Shown piece after piece: positions 1-7,477 of a stretch of 64,000 nucleotides of DNA. This DNA comes from Neisseriaceae bacterium (GTDB taxonomy: Bacteria > Pseudomonadota > Gammaproteobacteria > Burkholderiales > UBA11063): positions 124,837 through 188,836 of the forward strand of contig RXJX01000011.1 of the NCBI GenBank assembly GCA_003963245.1, in the 5' to 3' direction. Below the pieces are notes generated by a model, which saw only the letters and a program-made list of their open reading frames with translations, had not been told where the DNA came from and made no database searches. Both the position numbers and the translations under genes were made by a program. Every line of letters begins with the position of its first letter. The first letter of the stretch is position 1.

Positions 1-682
1 CCATGTTGGTTCATCAGATCAGTTTGCGCTATTTATTTTACAGGTATTACGTGAAAATAGTATTGATCCTAAACAAATTAAGCGAGTAGCGATTGCCTCA
101 GTTGTTCCTTCTGTTGACTATAGTGTCACTTCTGCGTTTATTAAGTATTTCAAGATAACGCCGTTGTTTCTTAAGCCGGGAGTTAAAACTGGAATTAAGA
201 TATCTTCAAATAACCCAGGGGAAATTGGTGCAGATTTGATTGCTGGAGCAGTTGGGGGAATTAGTAAGTATCCCAATAAGCATTTATTAATTTTTGATTT
301 TGGTACTGCAACTACCGTGATTTATATTACCCCACAGGCAGAATTTGTTGGTGGTGCGGTACTGCCGGGTATTCGTTTAATGATGGAAAGCTTGCAGCAT
401 AATACCGCTAAATTATTTACGGTAAACATTTCAGCACCCAAACAAGCGATTTCTAAAGACACACGCATGGCAATTCAGTCTGGATTGTATTATAGTCAAA
501 CTGGTGCGGTAAAAGAATTAATTGCCCAAGTAATTCATGAGTATGCGATAGAACGTCGGGATTTGATAGTCATTGGTACTGGTGGTTTTGCAGCATTGTT
601 AAATACGTCTAGTGTGTTTGATGATATTGTGCCAGATTTATTATTGCTTGGACTTAAAGAAATTTTAAATATTAATGAGTAG
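1..682 (+). CDS. coaX: Type III pantothenate kinase (5' end outside window)
   Basis: This enzyme phosphorylates pantothenate in the first step of coenzyme A synthesis in the cytoplasm. The reading frame is open from base 2 to the stop at 682, so about 226 codons are visible and the N-terminal phosphate-binding part lies upstream of the window. The visible part holds the family motif DFGTATTVIY followed by FVGGAVLPGIRLMMESL, where type III kinases bind substrate and metal, and the late IGTGGFAALL segment. CoaX proteins are usually about 240-260 residues, so only a short N-terminal piece is missing. A TTG at 164 could be mistaken for a start, but the upstream codons continue the family sequence. 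The next gene begins 7 bases later, which suggests co-transcription. Confidence 0.88.
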   Translation, partial: HVGSSDQFALFILQVLRENSIDPKQIKRVAIASVVPSVDYSVTSAFIKYFKITPLFLKPGVKTGIKISSNNPGEIGADLIAGAVGGISKYPNKHLLIFDFGTATTVIYITPQAEFVGGAVLPGIRLMMESLQHNTAKLFTVNISAPKQAISKDTRMAIQSGLYYSQTGAVKELIAQVIHEYAIERRDLIVIGTGGFAALLNTSSVFDDIVPDLLLLGLKEILNINE

Positions 683-689
683 GAATTGA

Positions 690-2045
690 ATGTCATCTGA
701 TATGATAGTAGTTATTGGTTTAATTTTAGCCAATGCTTTATTTACTATTTCCGATATGTCGGTAATAGCATCAAAAAAAACACGCTTGCAAACTTTAATT
801 GATAACGGTAGTAAAAATGCTGTTCGAGCATTAAAATTGGCTGAAAATCCAACACACATAATTGCAACCACTCAGATCGGGCTCACGGTAGTTACGCTTT
901 TGGAGGGGGCATTTGTTGAGGCTTCATTATCAGGGAAAGTAGCAGCATATTTTACTCAGATGGGCTATTTTCATGGGCAGGAAGCTCATATTGCTTCTGT
1001 GTCTGTTTTTGTAGTGGTAACTTTTTTATTAATTCTTTTTGGTGATATTTTACCTAAACGCATTGCGATATTATATCCTGAAGCAGTAGCAGTTACGCTT
1101 GCTCCCATCACGACCTTTGTTATCAAACTATTATTGCCAATTGTAACTAGTTTTGCATTTTTAAGCGACTCTATTTTGCGTTTATTTGGCTTATCAACTA
1201 AACGTAACGACGAAGTTTCCGAAGAAGATATTGAAACTATGTTTGAAGCTGGTGCACAGTCTGGGGTCTTAATTCAAGCGGAGAAAGATTTATTTGATAA
1301 TGTTTGGCGCTTGGATGAAAGCAAGGTTGGATCTTTGATGACACCACGTTCAGATATCGTTTTTATTGATGTTATGGCACCTTCGATAGATAATGTTGAG
1401 AAAATTCTGAATAACCCTTCACAAAATCTATTGATCTGTAAAGGGAGCTTAGATCATGTTCTGGGTTATATTCCAGCGGTAAAAGTGATTAAAGAAATTG
1501 TTCATCAATTTCATGAACACGTTGCTAAAGCACAGATGAATTGGACTGAAGGTTTAAAACCAATTCATAATATTCCTAATAGTTTAACTTTGATTGAGAT
1601 TTTGGAGTCATTTCGTTCTTTTAAAACTCATATCGCATTAGTCTATAACGAATTTGGGCATGTTGAGGGTTTAATTACCTTAGGTGATTTGGTAACGGCT
1701 GTCATTGGTGATATTCCTAGTGTTAATAGTGAAAGTATTCAACTGATCGAAAAAGATCCGTCTGGTAAATGGTTAGTCGATGGATTAGCTTCAATTAACG
1801 ACTTGCTGGATGAATTGGAAATTGATGATTTACCTGAGGGAGATGCAGGTAGTTATCAAACCGCGGCTGGATTCGTGATTTCATTTATTGGTCGCGAGCA
1901 TGGCAGGTTACCTAAGGTTTTTGACAAATTTGAGTTTGCTGATTACATCTTTGAGATAGTTGATATTGATCGTGATGGCGGCTATCGAGTTGATAAAATT
2001 ATGGTGCGTAGATGTGAAACTTCAGATAATGAATTTACTGAATAG
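690..2045 (+). CDS. CorC/HlyC-family CNNM transporter with CBS domains
   Basis: This is a membrane protein of 451 residues in the CorC/HlyC (UPF0053) family, members of which act in magnesium or cobalt efflux and resistance. The N-terminal 175 residues or so form the DUF21/CNNM region with hydrophobic segments (MIVVIGLILANALF, FVVVTFLLILFGDILP, LLPIVTSFAFL). A CBS pair follows, with the typical SLMTPRSDIVFID and VYNEFGHVEGLITLGDLV segments. The last 90 residues match the CorC_HlyC domain (DGLASINDLLDEL ... GDAGSYQTAAGFV). The start has TAGGA seven bases upstream. It lies between coaX and a phosphatase gene on the same strand. The transported ion cannot be read from sequence. Confidence 0.88.
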   Translation: MSSDMIVVIGLILANALFTISDMSVIASKKTRLQTLIDNGSKNAVRALKLAENPTHIIATTQIGLTVVTLLEGAFVEASLSGKVAAYFTQMGYFHGQEAHIASVSVFVVVTFLLILFGDILPKRIAILYPEAVAVTLAPITTFVIKLLLPIVTSFAFLSDSILRLFGLSTKRNDEVSEEDIETMFEAGAQSGVLIQAEKDLFDNVWRLDESKVGSLMTPRSDIVFIDVMAPSIDNVEKILNNPSQNLLICKGSLDHVLGYIPAVKVIKEIVHQFHEHVAKAQMNWTEGLKPIHNIPNSLTLIEILESFRSFKTHIALVYNEFGHVEGLITLGDLVTAVIGDIPSVNSESIQLIEKDPSGKWLVDGLASINDLLDELEIDDLPEGDAGSYQTAAGFVISFIGREHGRLPKVFDKFEFADYIFEIVDIDRDGGYRVDKIMVRRCETSDNEFTE

Positions 2046-2074
2046 AGTTAATGAGATTGTAGGGCTATTGTTAA

Positions 2075-2734
2075 ATGACAACTAATCAATATAAGGCTGT
2101 GGTTTTTGATTTAGATGGTACTTTGCTTGATACGGTGCAAGACATTGCCAATGCAATGAATAACGTACTTGAGTGGCATGGTTTTCCTCTTCACGATATT
2201 GCAAGTTATAGGCGTTTTATTGGGAATGGTATTCCTAAATTAGTTTACCGCGCTCTACCTTCGGAAGTTAGTGAAAGTGTTCATTATAATAAATTGCTTG
2301 CAGAAGTTATTGATGAATATTCTAAGCATCTTGATATTCATACTAAACTTTATCCGGGGATAGATGAACTATTAACCGGGTTAGTAAAAAGGGGCACTCG
2401 CTTGGCTATTCTTTCCAATAAAGATGATAGTTTTATGGATGAAGTGGTCGCAACTTATCTATCTCAGTGGGAATTTGAGGTAGTTTTTGGCGCGCGAGCA
2501 AATACGCCTGTAAAGCCAGACCCTTATTCGGCATTGGAGATTGCTGAATTAATGAAGCTGCAGCCGGCAGAATTTATCTTTTTAGGTGATACCAGCGTTG
2601 ATATGCTTACGGCCAATAATGCGGGAATGCATGCAGTAGGCGCAGCGTGGGGATTTCGTGGACGCGAGGAGCTCTACGCAAATGGTGCGGAGTTAGTCAT
2701 AGATTTTCCAACAGATTTACTTCAGCTTTTCTAG
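2075..2734 (+). CDS. gph: HAD-family phosphatase, phosphoglycolate phosphatase-like
   Basis: This is a cytoplasmic HAD hydrolase of 219 residues. Motif I is FDLDGTLLDT with the nucleophile and acid aspartates, motif II is the ILSNKDD segment, the lysine is in TPVKPDP, and motif III is FLGDTSVDMLTA. A helical cap domain lies between motifs I and II (FIGNGIPKLVYRAL), as in subclass I enzymes. Length and order fit Gph, which removes 2-phosphoglycolate produced by DNA repair or oxygenase chemistry. HAD substrate specificity is hard to assign, so a related phosphatase such as a PPi- or sugar-phosphate-directed enzyme remains possible. It begins 29 bases after the CorC-like gene, probably in the same transcript. 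Confidence 0.8.
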   Translation: MTTNQYKAVVFDLDGTLLDTVQDIANAMNNVLEWHGFPLHDIASYRRFIGNGIPKLVYRALPSEVSESVHYNKLLAEVIDEYSKHLDIHTKLYPGIDELLTGLVKRGTRLAILSNKDDSFMDEVVATYLSQWEFEVVFGARANTPVKPDPYSALEIAELMKLQPAEFIFLGDTSVDMLTANNAGMHAVGAAWGFRGREELYANGAELVIDFPTDLLQLF

Positions 2735-2831
2735 TAAGTATAAATTCTTTTTTAAATGATTTCAATTATATCTAATTGGCTTTCGTTGTATAAGGTAAAA
2801 TACAGTGTTAAGTATATTTTAGGCTCCTATA

Positions 2832-3605
2832 ATGCGTAAGCTAATTTCATGGTATCGTTTCGTAATGTGCATTCTTTTGATGTGCTATATTGTTGGTTCA
2901 TCATATCTATTTTATCCTTTTATTCCAATGAGCTGGTGGCGCCGCTTTTTTCACAAGCCATGGGCGCGAGCAATGGTTTGGGCGATTGGTGCTAGGTTTG
3001 AGGTAACGGGTTCAATTGGTGATGATTATATTCAGCCAAATACAATGTTTGTACAGAATCACGTTTCTTGGCTAGATACTCTGGTTATGTCTAGCGTATA
3101 TTGTACCAACTATGTTGGTAAGGTGGAGATGTTGCGTTGGGCGCTGTTAAGAAATATTATTAAATCAGGCGGTACGGTATTTATTGATCGTAAAAATAAA
3201 CGAGATTTGGTTATGGCGAATAAAAAAATTGCCAAAGTTATGCAAGATGGTTGGGCAATGGGATTATTTCCAGAAGGTACAACCAGTGATGGCATGACGA
3301 TTTTACCTTTTCATGCTTCAATTTTTGAATCAGCTATGATTGCTAAAAGCAGGGTTGTTCCTGTCGTTTTGCGCTATCGGAATGCCGATGGTTCGCCATC
3401 AACGGAAGTTACCTTTTCAAAGAAAAAATGGATGGAGTCAGTGTGGAGTACCTTACGACTTAAAGGTCTTGTGGTTAAAATTGATATTCTTGAGCCAGTA
3501 AACGCCACAGATTTTCCTAATCGAGAAGCTTTATCCCAATATATGTATGAAAAAATTAGTACACTTTATCATAGTGATTTGGATAGTGAACCTGCCGTTT
3601 ATTAG
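2832..3605 (+). CDS. plsC: 1-acyl-sn-glycerol-3-phosphate acyltransferase (PlsC-like)
   Basis: The 257-residue protein is predicted to transfer an acyl chain to lysophosphatidate at the inner membrane in phospholipid synthesis. Two hydrophobic stretches near the N terminus (residues 8-32) give membrane attachment. The catalytic block NHVSWLD begins at residue 76, the FIDRKNK block follows, and FPEGTTSDG begins at residue 146, matching the LPLAT family motifs I, II and III. Length fits PlsC. The 97-base gap before it is the longest in this cluster so it may have its own promoter, although none is convincing. A homologue acting on ornithine lipids (OlsA) would look similar. Confidence 0.85.
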   Translation: MRKLISWYRFVMCILLMCYIVGSSYLFYPFIPMSWWRRFFHKPWARAMVWAIGARFEVTGSIGDDYIQPNTMFVQNHVSWLDTLVMSSVYCTNYVGKVEMLRWALLRNIIKSGGTVFIDRKNKRDLVMANKKIAKVMQDGWAMGLFPEGTTSDGMTILPFHASIFESAMIAKSRVVPVVLRYRNADGSPSTEVTFSKKKWMESVWSTLRLKGLVVKIDILEPVNATDFPNREALSQYMYEKISTLYHSDLDSEPAVY

Positions 3606-3647
3606 TATAGCTGAAAAATAATATAAAATATAAGTGAGAGTTTAAAT

Positions 3648-4310
3648 ATGTCAATTAGTAAGTCTTTAATTTTGGATGCATATCGTTGGCGTCACGCATG
3701 TAAAGAATTTGATGCGAATAAGAAAATTTCGGATGAGGATTTTGATTTTCTATTACAGATTATTAGCTTGTCACCATCTTCATTTGGTTTGCAGCCATAC
3801 GAAGTATTTGTTTTAAAAAATCCTGAGCTATTGCAGGAGTTGCATCCTCATCTGTGGGGTGCTCAGAAGCAATTGCCAACAGCAAGTCATATACTATTGT
3901 TTGCGATCAAAAAAGATATTACCGTAAATGATGCTTATTTTGATCATATTCTTCAGGATGTTCAGCAAACTCCTGCAGATATGCAAGAAATGCGCCGTAA
4001 TTTGATTAACAATCATCAGCTAAATGAGATTCAAATGAAAAATGACTCTCGCTATCTTGATGACTGGGCGACAAAACAAGCTTATATTGCATTGGGTAAT
4101 GTTATGAGTGCTGCTGCACAAATTGGCATTGATTCTTGTCCTGTGGAAGGATTTATTAGTCAAGAGGTAACGAAGATTTTAACTAGTCGCAAGGTAGTTG
4201 ATCCCAAATATCACCAAGCTGCGGTCTTTTGCTTTTTGGGTTATCGTTTGAATCAACCTGCACGAGAGAAAACACGCAAATCATTATCTGAGTTAGTGCA
4301 TATTATTTAA
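3648..4310 (+). CDS. NAD(P)H-dependent nitroreductase family flavoprotein
   Basis: This is a 220-residue NfsB-like nitroreductase. The opening AYRWRHACKEFDANKKIS matches the family N terminus that binds FMN phosphate (an R-x-S/H-x-K-x-F/D pattern). LSPSSFGLQPYEVFVL is the second FMN contact block, and IGIDSCPVEGFI is the conserved central block. Such enzymes are FMN-dependent cytoplasmic homodimers that reduce nitro compounds, quinones or flavins; the physiological substrate is not evident. A GAGAG-type ribosome site precedes the ATG. It sits in a run of same-strand housekeeping genes with no clear functional link. Confidence 0.85.
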   Translation: MSISKSLILDAYRWRHACKEFDANKKISDEDFDFLLQIISLSPSSFGLQPYEVFVLKNPELLQELHPHLWGAQKQLPTASHILLFAIKKDITVNDAYFDHILQDVQQTPADMQEMRRNLINNHQLNEIQMKNDSRYLDDWATKQAYIALGNVMSAAAQIGIDSCPVEGFISQEVTKILTSRKVVDPKYHQAAVFCFLGYRLNQPAREKTRKSLSELVHII

Positions 4311-4341
4311 TTCTTATCATAAAATTATTAAAGGATTGCCA

Positions 4342-4869
4342 TTGAAAAAAATTCTGATTTCTTTTATGTTACTTATGTCTGGTGCCGTATATAGCGATGA
4401 TAGTGTTAATACACCGTACTCAAGCAATCCTTTAGAGTCTTCAGTAAGCACGTCGAAACAATTGTTTAAATCTGGATGGTATGGACATTCCAAAGATGTG
4501 ACTTATATCAAGTTAATTCAAGTTGGTAAGAATATGGGGCTCAGTATTTTATTTAGTTCTACAGGTTATTTTTGTCCGATTGACCAATATCTACCATTTA
4601 ATGCAGATAGTAAGCTTCCTAATACCTATAATTATAATGTCGGTAATGGATGTATAGCAACAATCACCATGAACACCAAGAATAATACATTTAAACTAAC
4701 TGTGAATAGTCGCTCAAAATGTTTTGAAGAGCCGACTTATCAAGAGTTTTGTAATGGTAATCCTGACGTTCATATGACAGATGAACGTGCTTCTACTCTA
4801 TTTGTTAATAAGGTATTTACTTATCAGAAAAAGCAAAGTGATGATGATTATGATTGGAATGATGATTAA
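4342..4869 (+). CDS. Secreted protein of unknown function
   Basis: No family is recognised. The protein of 175 residues starts with a signal peptide (KKILISFMLLMSGAVYS, probable cleavage before DD) and is therefore exported. The mature part has four cysteines in pairs (FCPIDQY, NGCIATI, SKCFEEP, EFCNGNP), which could form disulfides in the periplasm, and an acidic tail (SDDDYDWNDD). The start chosen is a TTG at 4342, because AAGGA at 4331-4335 lies 6 bases upstream of it; an in-frame TTG at 4336 abuts that site and is less likely. Confidence 0.65.
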   Translation: MKKILISFMLLMSGAVYSDDSVNTPYSSNPLESSVSTSKQLFKSGWYGHSKDVTYIKLIQVGKNMGLSILFSSTGYFCPIDQYLPFNADSKLPNTYNYNVGNGCIATITMNTKNNTFKLTVNSRSKCFEEPTYQEFCNGNPDVHMTDERASTLFVNKVFTYQKKQSDDDYDWNDD

Positions 4870-4972
4870 TTTCACTTCGGTGCATTTGTAAAAAAATGAG
4901 GACAGTTTATCTCTTTAGCTTTTGTATTTGAGTTACAAATTAGCGATAATTAAAAATGAGGAAAATTAAAGT

Positions 4973-6235
4973 ATGAAAATATTGATTATTGGTAAGGGTG
5001 GACGAGAGCACGCTCTAGCTTGGAAATTTAGCCAGAATTCACAAATTGAGAGAATCTTTGTTGCCGAAGGTAATCCTGGCTGTGAATTGTTGCCACGTGT
5101 AAGCAATGTCAAATTAAATAAAATCGACGAATTACTTGAGTTTGCTAAATTGCAGCAAATTGATTTAACAATCGTTGGTAGCGAGGAGCTTTTAGTTGAG
5201 GGCATTGTTGATCAGTTTGAGGCTGTGGGTCTTACTATTTTTGGTCCAAACAAACAAGCAGCGCAGCTTGAAGGTAGCAAGGCTTTTGCCAAAGAGTTTA
5301 TGAATAAATATGGCATTAAAACGGCTCATCATGAAAGCTTTACGGATTATGCTGCTGCGTTAAAATATTTGGATAAGATTAGCTATCCAATTGTAATTAA
5401 AGCCAGTGGTTTGGCTGCTGGTAAAGGTGTTGTTATTGCAGAAGATAATGATCAAGCGGAAGCGGCTTTAGCTTCAATGCTTTTGGATCAAGTATTTGGT
5501 GAGTCTGGCTCAGAAGTAGTGATTGAGGAATATTTAGTTGGGGTAGAAGCATCGATTTTATCCTTTACAGATAGCGAAACCATAATTCCATTAATTAGCG
5601 CCAAGGATCATAAAAAAATTGGTGATGGTGAAACTGGCTTAAACACCGGAGGGATGGGCGTTATTGCACCAAATCCATACGTAACTGCTGAAGTTAATCA
5701 GGCATTTATCAGCGATATCTTAGAACCTACTTTGCGTGGAATTAAAGCTGAGAAAATGAATTTTGCCGGAGTAATATTTTTTGGTTTAATGATTACGCAA
5801 CATGGTGTTTATTTGCTTGAATACAATATGCGCTTAGGTGATCCAGAAACTCAGGCGGTACTTCCGCTCCTTAAAACTGATTTACTGACTGTGATTGATG
5901 CCGCATTGAACAAAAAATTAGATACAGTACAACTAGAGTGGCAAAGTGGTGCGACTTGCTGTGTGGTGTTGGCTTCGGGTGGTTATCCGGAAACATTTCA
6001 TAAGGGTCATCCTATTCGTGGAATTAAAGAATTTAACCACGACCATGCTCAGTTATTTTTGGCAGGAGTATCCTCTCAGGGTAATGAGCTTGTAACCTCA
6101 GGTGGGCGAGTGTTGAATGTGGTTGCGCATGGTAAAGATTTAGCTACAGCGCGACAAAATACATATAAATTGCTTGATTCGGTTTATTTTAAAGATTGCT
6201 ATTGTCGTAAAGATATCGGCGAGATTAATTTATGA
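4973..6235 (+). CDS. purD: Phosphoribosylamine-glycine ligase (GARS)
   Basis: PurD catalyses ATP-dependent joining of glycine to 5-phosphoribosylamine, the second step of purine synthesis. The 420-residue protein has the N-terminal ILIIGKGGREHALAWK domain, the ATP-grasp core with KASGLAAGKGVVIA, the NTGGMGVIAP loop, the metal-binding LLEYNMRLGDPETQ segment, and a C-terminal domain with CCVVLASGGYP. The length matches the family. The 103 bases upstream hold no obvious purine repressor site. Its stop overlaps the start of the following transporter gene by four bases (ATGA), so the two are translationally coupled. Confidence 0.95.
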   Translation: MKILIIGKGGREHALAWKFSQNSQIERIFVAEGNPGCELLPRVSNVKLNKIDELLEFAKLQQIDLTIVGSEELLVEGIVDQFEAVGLTIFGPNKQAAQLEGSKAFAKEFMNKYGIKTAHHESFTDYAAALKYLDKISYPIVIKASGLAAGKGVVIAEDNDQAEAALASMLLDQVFGESGSEVVIEEYLVGVEASILSFTDSETIIPLISAKDHKKIGDGETGLNTGGMGVIAPNPYVTAEVNQAFISDILEPTLRGIKAEKMNFAGVIFFGLMITQHGVYLLEYNMRLGDPETQAVLPLLKTDLLTVIDAALNKKLDTVQLEWQSGATCCVVLASGGYPETFHKGHPIRGIKEFNHDHAQLFLAGVSSQGNELVTSGGRVLNVVAHGKDLATARQNTYKLLDSVYFKDCYCRKDIGEINL

Positions 6236-7437
6236 GTAATCAGCAGGTAGTTCATAATTTTACTAACCGCCAAATAAATTTTATGGCGGTTTGTGCATTT
6301 TTAATCATTCCGATGTCTGGTTTGGCAGTTGACATTTATGTTCCATCTCTTCCTGCTGTGGCAAAGTATTTTCATATTAGCGAAGCGCTTACTCAAGTTA
6401 CCGTAACCATTTTTCTAATTGCATATGCACTTAGCCAATTTGTTGCCGGAAATATTATTGATGCATATGGTCGCCGTAAAATTACGATTGCTTCATTGTT
6501 AGCATTTAGTTTATTTAGCTTCTGTATTCCACAAATTGACAGTATCGGGATGTTGTTATTGCTGCGCTTTTTTCAAGGCTTGTGTGTCGGTTTTTTTATG
6601 GTTTCTAAGCGTGCAATTATTGTTGATATTTATAGTGGTGTTAAATTACAGTCTATGCTAATCTATACGACAGTTGCTTGGTCATTAGGTCCAATTATTG
6701 CACCCGGTATTGGTGGATATTTGCAAACTTTCTTTGGTTGGAAATCATGTTTTTATTTTTTAGCTGGATATTCTTTTGTTTTAGCTATACTTGAATTTAT
6801 TTTTGTACCAGAAACGATAAAAAGTAAAACCGTTTTGAGTTTTACTAATATTAAATCTGCATACGGTGAGATATTGAGCAGTAGTAAATTTAACTTTGCT
6901 GTTTTAAGCTTAGGATTTTCTTATGCGATGATTATGCTATTTAATTTGCTGGGTGCGTTCTTAATTCAGGTAACACTAGGTTATACTCCGATTGAATATG
7001 GGCATTATGCTCTAATAATGGGGTTTGCTTGGATGTGTGGTGGATTAGCCAATCGTCGTTTACTGAGTCTGGCTTTAATGACCAAAATGCGTAGCGCAGT
7101 TATCTGTGCAATGACTCTTGCATTAATCATGTTCTTAGTTGGGTTAAAAAGCGAAAATATTTATACTATTTTGATTCCTGCATTTTTTATGCATTGTTTA
7201 GCTGGCTTTATTTTTAATAATTATTTTGCTTACTGTTTATCAATGTTTCCCCGCTATGCTGGAACCGCAGGGGGAATTGCGGGTAGTGGGGCATATGTTG
7301 TAACTTTTATAGGTAGTTCTGTTTTGGCAGGCGTGCTACCCAGTAGCGCGGTAACCTCATTAGCTACTGGATATTTTATTTTGGCAGTTGCTTGTTGGCT
7401 GCTTTATAAAAAGATAAATTCTCAAATAGCACGCTAA
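6232..7437 (+). CDS. MFS transporter, Bcr/CflA drug-efflux family
   Basis: This is a 401-residue inner-membrane proton-coupled exporter. About twelve hydrophobic helices are visible. The family signatures are the first-helix segment PMSGLAVDIYVPSLPAVAKYF, typical of Bcr/CflA proteins, and the loop 2-3 motif GNIIDAYGRRK (motif A). LGPIIAPGIGGYL resembles motif C of drug:H+ antiporters. It overlaps purD by four bases. The substrate is unknown; bicyclomycin or chloramphenicol-type efflux is known for the family, but coupling to purD does not indicate a specific cargo. Confidence 0.87.
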   Translation: MSNQQVVHNFTNRQINFMAVCAFLIIPMSGLAVDIYVPSLPAVAKYFHISEALTQVTVTIFLIAYALSQFVAGNIIDAYGRRKITIASLLAFSLFSFCIPQIDSIGMLLLLRFFQGLCVGFFMVSKRAIIVDIYSGVKLQSMLIYTTVAWSLGPIIAPGIGGYLQTFFGWKSCFYFLAGYSFVLAILEFIFVPETIKSKTVLSFTNIKSAYGEILSSSKFNFAVLSLGFSYAMIMLFNLLGAFLIQVTLGYTPIEYGHYALIMGFAWMCGGLANRRLLSLALMTKMRSAVICAMTLALIMFLVGLKSENIYTILIPAFFMHCLAGFIFNNYFAYCLSMFPRYAGTAGGIAGSGAYVVTFIGSSVLAGVLPSSAVTSLATGYFILAVACWLLYKKINSQIAR

Positions 7438-7477
7438 CTCTTTTCGAGTAAGTGGAATTGCCATTTCATTCATAACG